A stretch of DNA of 64,000 nucleotides from Limnoperna fortunei (taxonomy: Eukaryota > Mollusca > Bivalvia > Mytilida > Modiolidae), in NCBI GenBank assembly GCA_944474755.1, contig OX104120.1, forward strand, positions 38,482,067-38,546,066. The letters are read 5' to 3'. Position 1 is the stretch's first letter, and every line of letters begins with the position of its first letter. Below, piece after piece: positions 10,965 to 21,293 of the stretch. The notes beneath the pieces are model-generated. The model was not told where the DNA came from and did not search any database. It worked only from the letters and a program-made list of their open reading frames with translations. Made by a program: the position numbers and the translations under genes.

Positions 10965-11864
10965 CTCATTTGTTCTCAGAACAAATGGCAGTTTAATTTT
11001 AAATCGTTTTCCGAATAACAATCCTAAATTTTTCTAATCAATATAGAGCGTTTCGTCTTCCTGAATATGACGTTTACATAGACATGACTAAATCTGAATC
11101 TGTTTTTGTAGGAGTGATAATATTTTTATTATATACGATATGCGATTGATTAACCTGTCTATTATTGACGAAGATGTCGTCGAAAACATTGAGGAACTTT
11201 GTTATTAATGTTCTTGCTCGTTAATGTTTGCAAGCGCGATTTCGTTCAGTATATTGCGACGTCACTTTTGTGGAGTGAAAGGACTGACATTTTTTACCGG
11301 AATTTGTTTACTGGTATTACATCAAAATATTTCATGGCTTCCCAAAATTTTTTAATTATTTTAATACGGGTATTCATAAATATTTGGCACTAGCGTTATT
11401 TAAAATGTAATCAATACAATTTTGACAGACATGCACTTTTTCGATTCTGATTAAACAAAGATACATAGGAAAAAGGTTTATTTTGTTATACAGTAGTCCG
11501 GGATTTTTAAAACACATATAAGAGTTCGGAACTTTTCCCTTAATATATAATAAATGTTAAAATTCCTTCCATTTCTCAAACCCCGATTGTTCAAAAACTC
11601 AAACTAAAAATCCCTTGAAAAAAAGCATGAATAACTCGAACTAAATTATTGGATGATTAATTGGCCGCGAAACGTGTGAAGATGAAAGCCATACCTGTAA
11701 AATGCCAATCCAGATCTTAAATGATATAATCAGTAATATTTAACTTAACTGTCAACAAATTGTATGTATGTTCGCCTTTGTAGGCAAATTTGTTGAAATG
11801 GGTTTTAAATTTAATATTTACAAATATGCGCTAGTAAATTGCTATCAAATTTTAATCTGTAATG
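10965..11864. other. unassigned non-coding DNA
   Basis: No gene is recognised. It includes a short hairpin, CATTTGTTCT-C-AGAACAAATG, at about 10968-10988, and AT-rich sequence up to the 6 bp duplication GTAATG (11859-11864) that flanks the next element. Confidence 0.5.
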
Positions 11865-12417
11865 TATGGTGGCATATATCTGCCCCTACTTATCACATAC
11901 TTTAGTCAACATATTTTGTGAAATAAGTCGACTTGTCACTTAATTAAGTCTACTTGTCACATATTTAAGTAAACTTGTCAGATAACAAAGTTATAATATT
12001 TTTAAGAAAAATTAACCATATTTTGCGTTTTTGCCCTTTACATGCCATACATAAGTTGATATAACTATGTGACAAGTAGACTTGTGTATCTGACAAGTTG
12101 ACTTATTTATCAAGCATGTGAACTTAATTATCTGACAAGTAGACTTATTTATCTAACAAGTCAACTTGTCAGATAATTATGTCAAAATGCAGATAAATAA
12201 GTCTACTTGTCAGATAATTATGTCAACTTATGTATGGCATGTTAAGGGCAAAAACGCAAACTACGGTTAATTTTTCTTTGAAATATTATAACTTTATTTT
12301 CTGACAAGTTTACTTAAATATGTGACAAGTAGACTTAATTAAGTGACAAGTCGACTTATTTCACAAAATATGTTGACTCAATTATGTGACAAGTAGGGGC
12401 AGATATATGCCACCATA
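11865..12417. mobile_element. 553 bp foldback element with 6 bp target duplication
   Basis: Nearly the whole element is one inverted repeat centred near 12141. It begins TATGGTGGCATATATCTGCC and ends with the reverse complement. Each arm contains tandem variants of TGACAAGTAGACTTA and a shared CATGCC...GGGCAAAAACGC block. It is flanked by GTAATG on both sides (11859-11864 and 12418-12423), which fits a target-site duplication. There is no open frame of note. An RNA crossing it could fold into a duplex of roughly 250 bp. Confidence 0.88.
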
Positions 12418-12423
12418 GTAATG

Positions 12424-13649
12424 CAATGGTACTTTTCAATAATTGTACTCAAAATTGACCACGGTAAAATAACGTAAACATTTATTTAACAAAAACTTAA
12501 ATACGTACTTTAAAATTCCGGTTCGCTTATGAATCTTTTCCGGACTTCACAAGCCCCGGTTTCTCGAACTTCCGATTTCTCGAACAATTTTTGCCGGCCA
12601 TTCAATTTCGAGCCATCGAAGACTGTAATTGATATAAAATAGAACAAAATATAAATTAAAAACGAATTAACATATAGAGTTACTAATTTACAATGAAAAC
12701 AAAGAACTACAAAATTAAATATTTCGAGACACGACATCTTGCACGCAAGAGAAATGGTTCGAACAGCCCTACCAATCGCATAGCTAAATGTAGGTCAAAA
12801 GTGTTACACCAATGCTCTGTACAATTATTTCCTGAAAAAAACAATTTACTAATTATAATTTTGGCTGGATATTGGTCGAAAATAACAACAAATGCTATAG
12901 TTTTGACATATTTTTGTGAAAAGACGGTAAACAAATTGCCGTCATACGCATGCGGGACGATATTTATCGAATATTTAAATGGAGGTTTGTTTGCAAAGCT
13001 TTCGAAAATACGTAATTTTAGAATTAGATATAATGCCATCAGTGCATATTTACAAGATAATTACCTCAATCACATTGTGTTATCATAGTTTAATAACATA
13101 TATCACACGCTCTTAATATATTTTTATTGTAATGGCATGTCCTAAATTTACAATTTCTTCATATTTCAACACTTCTCTCGTGTTGAAGTCTTCCATATGG
13201 CTCCATTGTTTACACGTTTTATGCATTTTTTGAACAGAAAATCAGAAATAGTAGCAATTGCATGCACTTGACACTAGTAATTAAAATATATTTTAGCCTT
13301 CATGGGCCAAATGCAATTCTATGTGTCAACTTGTTGCGCTTGTTTCTATGCAAATATATCCATACAAATCCAAAATCTGCTGGTCATCAGTTTGTGACTG
13401 ATGTTTCGAAAGCCCAATAGTCACACTTTGGTGCTGATAAAAATATAATTGGTTTTTCAGTTATTCAGTCATGTCTAAATTTACTCTTATATTTCGAAAA
13501 TGATTTAAATGCTACGGTTTCCTATTAAAAAATTTAGATGTACCATCCGGATTTTGTATGACTTTTTCGAATTTTGATGATAAAAGCTCTACATTACTTG
13601 AATTTATTGGATTTCAAATATTTTCAAATATTTTAAAGGTTGGAGAGCC
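12424..13649. other. unassigned DNA with possible DNA-transposon debris
   Basis: Around 12530-12630 the plus strand carries repeated CGGTTTCTCGAACTTCC / GATTTCTCGAAC motifs that look like a decayed transposon end. Overlapping frames at 12693-13088 (plus, 131 codons) and 12707-13039 (minus, 110 codons) show no domain I recognise. The remainder to 13649 is AT-rich and featureless. Confidence 0.4.
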
Positions 13650-14043
13650 ATTATCCCATAATGCAGGCTAAGGACTAAATAAGACAAAAGACTTGAAATA
13701 GGGTTGGCATAATAGGGCCACAGTATTTATTACAAAAGAACAAAACTGAATACATCGATCGATTGAAAACTGATTATTTGAAAGTCTTTGCATATCGATA
13801 ACTTAACTGACGAACGATCGATCATTGGAACAATCAATAAACTGTATAACGATCACTTAAAATGTTCAATCTAAATGGTTGCCGCAGATTATGACAACCT
13901 TTCAATCACTTCTAAAAAAGGTAAATTTAATTTTTGACATCATCGATGGAAACACAGATGATGAGGCCTAAATAGGGTAAATAATACAGTTCATGTAAAT
14001 CTAATATCTCCTTGCAAAACTCTGGTGCAGCGATTTTGCCAAC
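13650..14043 (-). repeat. split direct repeat B2 of the Ngaro-like element
   Basis: 394 bp matching B1 (14571-14951) from ATTATCCCATAATGCAGGC to GATTTTGCCAAC. B1 lacks a short stretch (about 13 bp, ATCGATAACTTAA region near 13794) that is present here. Confidence 0.92.
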
Positions 14044-14306
14044 AGACAGACGTGTGTGCCGTCAATTACTTTGGTTTTCTCTCGATCTCGGCCCACCAAG
14101 AGGTACAATTGATCAGTCTCAAAGTTCAAACAAGAACAGGTACCTGCAAATATATATTAAAACCCAGCAGAATACATTCACACCAAGCAATAAACATGGA
14201 ACATATACCAAAAATCCCTAATTATACATGAATATATTTGTAAATTGTAATTAGAGGGTATTGTAACTGCATATTAACGGTGACCGATAAGAGTGGGAGG
14301 GAGAGG
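14044..14306 (-). other. spacer between A2 and B2
   Basis: 263 bp unique in the window, lying between the two terminal repeats of the Ngaro-like element. No coding sequence recognised. Confidence 0.5.
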
Positions 14307-14570
14307 AAATTTGCTTGGATAAGACTTCGTGTCGTCTACCAGTTTTTGAGCACAATTTGGAAAGGACGTAGATGTTACGTGACGAATAAGGGCAAGACCA
14401 AGTGCTTTGTTAAAGGAAAGATTATTTAAAACGTACAAGGAATTAATAAATGAGAAACTTTCAACCAATAGTTATCAAAGATATCTCAAAGGAAATGTAG
14501 GGAACAAAACAAGCTTAATTACATATTTGCTTAATGATAAAAGAATTTAAATCTTATGACTTTAAATTCT
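14307..14570 (-). repeat. split direct repeat A2 of the Ngaro-like element
   Basis: 264 bp, from AAATTTGCTTGGATAAG to CTTTAAATTCT, matching A1 (20213-20476) with only scattered substitutions (for example GACGTAGATGTTACG versus GAAGTAGATGTCACG). Confidence 0.93.
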
Positions 14571-14951
14571 ATTATCCCATAATGCAGGCTAAGGACTAAA
14601 TAAGACAAAAGACTTGAAATAGGGTTGGCATAATAGGGCCACAGTATTTATTACAAAAGAACAAAACTGAATACATCGATCGATTGAAAACTGATTATTT
14701 GAAAGTCTTTGCATCTGACGAACGATCGATCATTGGAACAATCAATAAACTGTATAACGATCACTTAAAATGTTCAATCTAAATGGTTGCCGCAGATTAT
14801 GACAACCTTTCAATCACTTCTAAAATAAGTAAATTTAATTTTTGACATCATCATGGGAAACACAGATGATGAGGCCTAAATAGGGTAAATAATACAGTTC
14901 ATGTAAATCTAATATCTCCTTGCATAACTCTGGTGCAGCGATTTTGCCAAC
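14571..14951 (-). repeat. split direct repeat B1 of the Ngaro-like element
   Basis: 381 bp copy of B2, directly abutting A2. Just inside it toward the genes, TGACAGTG (14953-14960) and CACTGTCA (14973-14980) form an 8 bp hairpin stem. Confidence 0.92.
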
Positions 14952-15218
14952 CTGACAGTGGCACATAAGATACACTGTCAACCGCCATTATGCGGTGAGC
15001 TGCAGCCAAGACTGTGGCCCAAGGACAAAACTAAACCAAATAAATCACATTGGTATTTTCCTACTCCCAATCATATACGGGATAACAAATACAAAATTGA
15101 GCACGAAATCAGTAAATATACATGTATAATTGTATAAGTTACCAAGAATACAATGAAAGAAAAATGTTTATGTATACATAAATTGTAAAGATGTACGAAT
15201 ACACTATGAACCAATCTC

Positions 15219-15842
15219 TCAAGATGAAGGAAAAGTTGTGATCCAATCATTAGCTAAAAACTGCTCCAACCCCCCTTGTAAATTGTTTAACATAACTTCA
15301 GTACCCAAGTCTGTTAAATGGACACCATCTTGCTTGAGAAATCTAGCGATATTAAGTCGCAAATCTGGATAGTGTATGTAACGGCCCCCATTAGCAATTA
15401 CAGTATATGCAATAAAATTATTTAGTCTATATCGACATCTTTCCATGGCTTTCAAGTTATTTGCGAATCTCCAAGATGTTCTTGGAAGAATTTGAGACCA
15501 TACAATAGTAGTGCCTGGAAGGACATCTTTCAACCATAAAATTAGTTTTTTGACCTGAATGCGAAGATTTCCATTCTAGTATGACCAATGTTGTTACCCG
15601 AGACATGGAGTACTAAAATTGTTGGAGGATTTTCAGTTAAATTCAACATTGTCTGGATATGAGAATGTACTTGCTGAATCCTCAAACCAGCATAGCCTTG
15701 CCACCAAATATTTAGGTTAGGGTTCAATCGTTCTAGCCCCAAGTTGAGATCGCTAGGACGAGATCTTGCTGCCCTGAAAGCATCTCTTATAATGGATGAG
15801 CCCAGTATCTAAATGTTCACAGGGTTACCTAAAATTCCCATT
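15219..15842 (-). pseudogene. SGNH-type hydrolase of the Ngaro-like element
   Basis: Many DIRS/Ngaro elements encode an SGNH/GDSL-type esterase of unknown role. From an ATG at 15842 the frame reads through one in-frame TAG (near 15810) into LGSSIIRDAF (block I, catalytic Ser context), then HVSGNNIGH (block III, GNN in place of GND). A frameshift near 15545 follows, and the second frame carries block V, DGVHLTDLG, close to the C-terminus. The order and spacing of the three blocks support the family call. The stop and frameshift suggest this copy is inactive. Confidence 0.72.
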
Positions 15843-15905
15843 ATATAAAAATTTAGACAACTAACAAATGCAACTTAAAAATTTACAGACAACAAATTTT
15901 AAAAT

Positions 15906-16783
15906 TTAAGGTCTTATATAGCGTTTAAAACAAGATTTCCAACGACCTGCCTTCATGATGTCCACGTCATTAAAGCCCTGAATAGCCATGCTAGTGGCAG
16001 CCCCTATACGGAAGGAGTGTGAGCTATAAAATTGTTTATCTACACCAAACAATTCCACTGCCTTCTTCAAAACTGTCACAACCTGAAAACGCGTTAGCGG
16101 TTTTGTATCAAAATGGCAAAAAATAGTCCAGAATTAGGAGGTCTTACTTTAAAGAACTGTGACACTAACAAAACTGGACAGTACTCAAAACCAGGCTTAT
16201 GGTCTAACTTTAAACAAACTCCCTTCCTATATTGATCAGTTTTAGAGGACCCAATTTGAATCAATACAGAGTTTTGATGAAGTGATACATCTGAATACAC
16301 CAAGGCATGTTGACTTTTGGTGCTACTTATGGCAAACTCTGATATTCTCAACATTGAATGAAAGGCTACACTAAATGAAGTTCTGAAGAGTAAAGTTTCA
16401 AATGCATTTTTGCAGACATTTGGTAAAATCCTGAGAATATTATATAACAAATCTGACGTAATAGGTAAACGATGATCATGCACTGTTCCTTTAGACCTCT
16501 TTAGACCTTCAAGTACCTTGCGTACTACAAATTTTTGGGTTGGGTCATCGAAATCGTTTATTTTGCAATAGAAGGCAATACCCGATAGATAACAATTTAT
16601 TGAAGAATGAGCAAGATTTTTTTGAATTAAATACATAATGAATGACAAAATAACCATTACGTTGGTGGGCCAACTAACAGGTAAGCCACTGTTAAGTCTA
16701 AATCTAGAAAATTCTGATATTGCCCTCTGAAACAGCAAAACTGTGTTTGGGGATAATGACTTGTTTAAAAATTGTTCAATCAT
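15906..16783 (-). pseudogene. tyrosine recombinase of the Ngaro-like element
   Basis: Catalyses integration of the circular DNA intermediate. From the ATG at 16783 the protein has an N-terminal core-binding-like region (residues 1-110) and the first catalytic arginine in LRISEF (R146). A one-base deletion in a T run (plus strand A run 16118-16123) shifts the frame after residue 229. The next frame carries HSFRIGAAT (His and second Arg), AGRWKS and the Tyr in RYIRP just before the stop at 15906. The full R-H-R-Y set is therefore present across one frameshift. The start overlaps the upstream stop as ATGA (16783-16780), hinting at coupled translation. Confidence 0.87.
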
Positions 16784-18425
16784 AGGCCTAAATGCATAAA
16801 AAACTCCTCTGGTATTTGGGTCATCACTGGATCGGCTAAGGGGGCTAGAATCTTGAACCTGTCCATCTGAAAACGTGACAATGAATCAGAAATTTCGTTA
16901 ACAAAGGAGCAGATATAAATTGGTTTAAATTGGATATTATGCAGCATAGCTATAAGAACAAATTTCCTAACTAATTTCATGATGTTTTTATCTTTAGATG
17001 AGCACTTGCTAAGTATCGAGACCACGGCCAAATTATCAATGTGGAGCAATATTCTAGTGTTTTTAAGCAAATGACCCCACAAGTAAAACGCTAACAAAAC
17101 AGGCACCATCTCTAAATAAGCCGTGTTCCTAATAAGGGGGGAATAACTTATGCTTTTTGGCCATGAGAGTTGAGCCCAATGCCCTTGAAAGAAGGCACCA
17201 CAACCAAGTTCAGGATTACCAGACGCATCTGTGAATAGCTCTAAAGTTTGAGAAGAATACCAAAGGCGATCAGGAAAATAAAAATGACCATTAAATTTGT
17301 CCAAAAATTCTAACAACATTAGAACATCGGATTTAACCTCCCCATTTATGCGTACCCTATAATATGGTTTTTTGAGTCGAACACTCCCAATCAGGTCATA
17401 AAATCTCCTAATAAATGCACGAATTGCTGGAATGGCTTTCGAGCAAAAGGCCAAAAGACCTGTAACTGATTCCAAATCTTTAACTAACATTTTCTTTTTA
17501 AGTAGCATAGGTTTGAGAAGATCATGTAATTTAGACAATTTTTCTTTGGGGATCATAACTAGCATCAACTCAGTGTTGATAATAACACCTAAAAAAGGTA
17601 GAATAGTTGTTGGGCCTAAAGTTTTGTCAACAGCTAGTGGAACCCCCAGATCTTCGCACAAATCAGTGAAACTAGACATAAAGGTGGCACAGTCGTCAGA
17701 CAATTCTGAACCCATAAAGATATAATCGTCCACCCCAACGTAATTCTACTGCCCACTGAAGAAAATGTGCAAACTTTTCGAATAAATTACAAGATAAGGA
17801 AAGCCCCATGGGTAAATTCTTTTCAATAAAATAAAAACCTAAAAATTTGATACCAAGCAAATCGAAATCAGCTGGATTTACAATAAGCAATCTAAAGGCA
17901 GAGCTTATATCGATTTTCCCTAAGAGGGCCCTGGGACCAAGACTGTATATTTTGTCCAAAATCGAATCAAATGATGTGTACTGCACTCTACATAGTTTTT
18001 CATCAATATAAGAATTAATACTGTTTCCAGGTGGATAAGACAAATTGGTTATAAGTCGCCAAGAGCCATCAGTTTTAGGAACAAGACCAATGGGGAAGAT
18101 TCTTAAGGTTGAAATTTGCATGTTTTTAAAGGGACCTAACATTCTACCTATTTCAACTTCCTTTAATAACTTGGCCATGGTCTCTTCTTTGTGCAACTCA
18201 GCCGAAATCAAATTTGGTGCTAAAGAGTGATATCTGGGACCAGTATAATGTAATCTAAATCCATTTGTGAAACCAGAAATTAATTCACATGCTACATCCT
18301 TCTTTGGATAAGCTTGCAGGAGAGTAAATAACTGTTTGACTTTAATTGGGGTATACCCCAAGTCCCATAGGCGAGGAAGTAACTCTTGGTCTTGAGAACT
18401 GCTGAGGAACTCTAAATGAATTTAA
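16780..18425 (-). pseudogene. reverse transcriptase-RNase H of the Ngaro-like element
   Basis: The frame is open from about 18425, although no ATG is evident, through RT motifs: VPKTDGSWRLITNLS, then KIDISSAFRLL (motif A Asp) and LPMGLSLS (motif B). A frameshift near 17745 separates these from GVDDYIFMGS (motif C), which opens the second segment. RNase H follows, counted from its start at 17733: FTDAS (D169), E208, HIDN (D233) and ISDSLSR (D283), the arrangement seen in DIRS-type RNase H. It ends FFMHLGL at 16780, overlapping the recombinase start by four bases. Apart from the frameshift all catalytic residues I can identify are present. Confidence 0.87.
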
Positions 18426-18473
18426 AACATGTGAATTAGTCTTCGGAATTCTTACAGGACGCCTAACTGAATT

Positions 18474-19439
18474 CTATTGACCATTAAATTCAATTTTACC
18501 CTGTTTAGATATATATGCATTCTTTCTGCATGATGCGACTGGATGATTTTCATTACATCTTAGACAGGTGTGACTATACATACAGGTTTGACGAGTGCAC
18601 TTATTAGAATAATTGAATGGGTAGCACTTCAGGTTGGAATGCAACGAGTTCTGAAATTTAGTGGCATGTTGTGAATTGAAGAAATGTGTGCTAGAATTTC
18701 CATTCATGTACAGAAGCCAAAGCTCCATGTCAACATCAGCCCAAGAGCTGGATGGGTTAATGGATTTTCTCAAACGATATTGCTCGTCATAAGTTATCCA
18801 ACCTAAAGTACTGCGTGAAGCTCCCCGATGGACGACATACATATATTTCAAAAGTTCTTGAAATCTATGCGAGTGAACAGAACAAAATATACTGGTGAAT
18901 AAAATAAACGCAGTTGTCCATTGGTCTATAGAAAAAAGCTTTTGGCTGTTTTGGTTGCTTTGTACAACTATTTCACCTTTATTAGATAGAACAAGTTTTT
19001 GCACTCCATGAGAATGACTATTATTTAGTAATGTAAATAGCTCAATGTAATCACCCCTTATAATTTTCTCTTTTAAATGTTGTGGCACAGTGGCCGACAC
19101 TTCATTTGTTACACTTAAAACTGGGGCAGGGGTAAATGACACTGTATTAACAGAATTGCTAGTACCTGGAGAAGAGTAAATAGTTGGGGCTATGGCTCCA
19201 AAACCTGCTCCCAAAGAAGTGAGTGTTACATTCACACTGTTGTTACATGTTTCCAAGTATAATGGTGCAGACGAGGACTGAGCAAAACCCGTTTGTGTAC
19301 TGGAACTGGAAGCTAAAGTATTGACTTCCTGAGAATTATTTGCCATACTACATGTAGAAGTACCTGTTGAGCTGGAAGTAGAATCTTCCAAACTGCTCGG
19401 GACTTTCCTTTTCCTGCCACTTCTTCTTAAGTATGACAT
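18474..19439 (-). CDS. Gag-like protein of the Ngaro-like element
   Basis: I prefer the start at 19439 (MSYLRRSGRKRKVPSS, basic) over an upstream in-frame ATG at 19487, because the first 16 residues from 19487 look like leader. About 320 residues: a basic N-terminus, a long Ser/Thr-rich stretch (residues about 15-130), a structured middle and a Cys/His-rich C-terminus, with CTRQTCMYSHTCLRCNENH about 30-50 residues before the end. That Cys/His cluster looks like a CCCH finger followed by a second zinc-binding group, as in Gag of bivalve Ngaro/DIRS elements from memory. The frame is uninterrupted. Confidence 0.7.
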   Translation of the reverse strand: MSYLRRSGRKRKVPSSLEDSTSSSTGTSTCSMANNSQEVNTLASSSSTQTGFAQSSSAPLYLETCNNSVNVTLTSLGAGFGAIAPTIYSSPGTSNSVNTVSFTPAPVLSVTNEVSATVPQHLKEKIIRGDYIELFTLLNNSHSHGVQKLVLSNKGEIVVQSNQNSQKLFSIDQWTTAFILFTSIFCSVHSHRFQELLKYMYVVHRGASRSTLGWITYDEQYRLRKSINPSSSWADVDMELWLLYMNGNSSTHFFNSQHATKFQNSLHSNLKCYPFNYSNKCTRQTCMYSHTCLRCNENHPVASCRKNAYISKQGKIEFNGQ

Positions 19440-20212
19440 GATCTGAAACTCAAATAATTTTATTAGTACATGTACCAAATAAATCAATTATTGGCAATGC
19501 AAAAGTGAAGCATGTGGTAAATAGACACAAATAAATTAATACCCTCTGCTTCAGGTATATGCAACAACATTAATGTAATTGAAACAGAAATGCACATTGC
19601 ACACACAAAAATATGTATACCGTGGCCAGTGAAGTAAAGTTTAATTGAAATGTGAATACATTATAGTATAGGCAGAATTTATTTCATAAACATATACATG
19701 AATAGGTGCTGTGAATATGTATTTCCGATATGATTAAGTCAATTACAAATGCAATAAACGAATATTTCCAAAGTAAGAAAAAATTATTCTTTCCAATATA
19801 TGTAGTAAGGGTAGTTTTATATGTTTTAACACGTCCAGTTTGAAAACCGATGTGAAAATACAAAGGCAAGTTTCAAAGGGGCGACAACTAGTGCAACAAA
19901 TTGGAAATTATTCATGGAATTATAATTTTATAAATTAAATAATTGTAAACAAAACTTACCAGAAGATCTTAAATGTAAATAAAGTTATTATGCGAAAATA
20001 GAATACATAAAAATTAGTCACTACACAAAGTGATAACCACGTGCAAGAGGTATTAAATCGGAGTTTAGAAACCGCGAAAGTTCAACGATAAAATAAAGGA
20101 GAATAATATTATTTAATTAAAATATGGCTATAAGTTAAGCAACAAAATGAATAACTACATCACTGTTACCAATTTTTTGGTGTCGATGGAACGCAAGTTG
20201 TGCAATGGCTTT
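19440..20212 (-). other. 5' leader of the Ngaro-like element
   Basis: Non-coding region between repeat A1 and the Gag start. It probably carries the promoter, but no specific signal is identified. Confidence 0.45.
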
Positions 20213-20476
20213 AAATTTGCTTGGATAAGACTTCGTGTCGTCTACCAGTTTTTGAGCACAATTTGGAAAGGAAGTAGATGTCACGTGACGAATAAGGGCA
20301 AGACCAAGTGCTTTGTTAAAGGAAAGATTATTTAAAACGTACAAGGAATTAATAAATGAGAAACTTTCAACCAATAGTTATCAAAGATATCTCAAAGGAA
20401 ATGTAGGGAACAAAACAAGCTTAATTAGATATTTGCTTAATGATAAAAGAATTTAAATTTTATTACTTTAAATTCT
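20213..20476 (-). repeat. split direct repeat A1 of the Ngaro-like element
   Basis: 264 bp copy of A2; marks the 5' terminus of the element on the minus strand. Confidence 0.93.
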
Positions 20477-20657
20477 TATAATGAATCTTGATGAGTCTAG
20501 CTTACTAAATTGTATACCCTTTGAATCATTGATGACATTTTAATATCACGTTGAATGATACATTGTATTTATACTGCATTTAGCAGGATAAGCATACATG
20601 TTATAGTTTTAGGAGATTGATATAAAACATTGTTTTTAACAGTGATATTAGAAGGTT

Positions 20658-21293
20658 GCTACAATCATGTAGCTCCTTTTTTTTATTTTGATGGACGGAG
20701 CTACAAAGAGGTCCCATTACTCGTAATGGAGCAAAAACACTTTTGGGATTTACACATATTTTCCGCTATTTAACCTTTGTCTTTATTAAATAAATATGTT
20801 TTCTTTCCTCCGCCGTTCATCTGATATGTCTACAATGTCTAATGAAATAATTCTAACACTTTTTCGTAATCGTGGCATTGTTGACATAATTAAAATTGTG
20901 GAGTGTAGAATTTCGGAATCGTATCGGTAAAATTTGTAACAAGGGGACATAATCATAATGCAAATGAATACAGCTGAAATCATCCGGAATTACATTTTTT
21001 ACCAAATCGATTCTGATATTATCGAAATTATGCACTTCCGGAATTCATATTTTGTCAAACAATGCCATGATTACGAATAAAGTGATAAAACTAACGAATA
21101 CGGTGTTGTGGAAATATCAGTAAAACTGCAAATACATAAAAAAAAGTATGTAGCAAACCAGGGAAACAGTGTAATTGCTTATAATATGCATAAAACCCCC
21201 GGGTGTGAATCACTCCCGGGCTGCTCCATTACGAGTAATGGGACGTCTTTGTAGCTCCGTCCATCAAAAAAAAGGAGCTACATTATTGTAGCT
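20658..21293. mobile_element. foldback/MITE-like element with about 75 bp terminal inverted repeats
   Basis: The left arm (about 20658-20740: GCTACAAT-ATGTAGCTCC, GATGGACGGAGCTACAAAG, CCATTACTCGTAATGGAGCA) is mirrored at about 21215-21293. The interior is also partly palindromic: TTCGTAATCGTGGCATTGTTGACA near 20872 pairs with TTGTCAAACAATGCCATGATTACGAA near 21052. No transposase. A related fragment is at 55545-55640. Confidence 0.8.

Larger units (their letters stand above)
13650..20476 (-). mobile_element. Ngaro-like (DIRS order) tyrosine-recombinase retroelement
   Basis: On the minus strand the order is A1 (20476-20213), leader, Gag (19439-18474), RT-RNase H (about 18425-16780), tyrosine recombinase (16783-15906), SGNH hydrolase (about 15842-15219), B1 (14951-14571), A2 (14570-14307), spacer, B2 (14043-13650). 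This is the split-direct-repeat layout A1-ORFs-B1-A2-B2 known for Ngaro elements, which integrate by recombinase and leave no target duplication. B1 and A2 abut exactly at 14570/14571. A and B copies are nearly identical, so insertion is fairly recent, although three of the four coding regions carry frameshifts or stops. Confidence 0.9.

Noticed and set aside
12693..13088. 131-codon plus frame overlapping a 110-codon minus frame near transposon-end-like motifs
   Set aside because: Neither contains a transposase, CENP-B or other known motif; both look like chance frames in AT-rich DNA.
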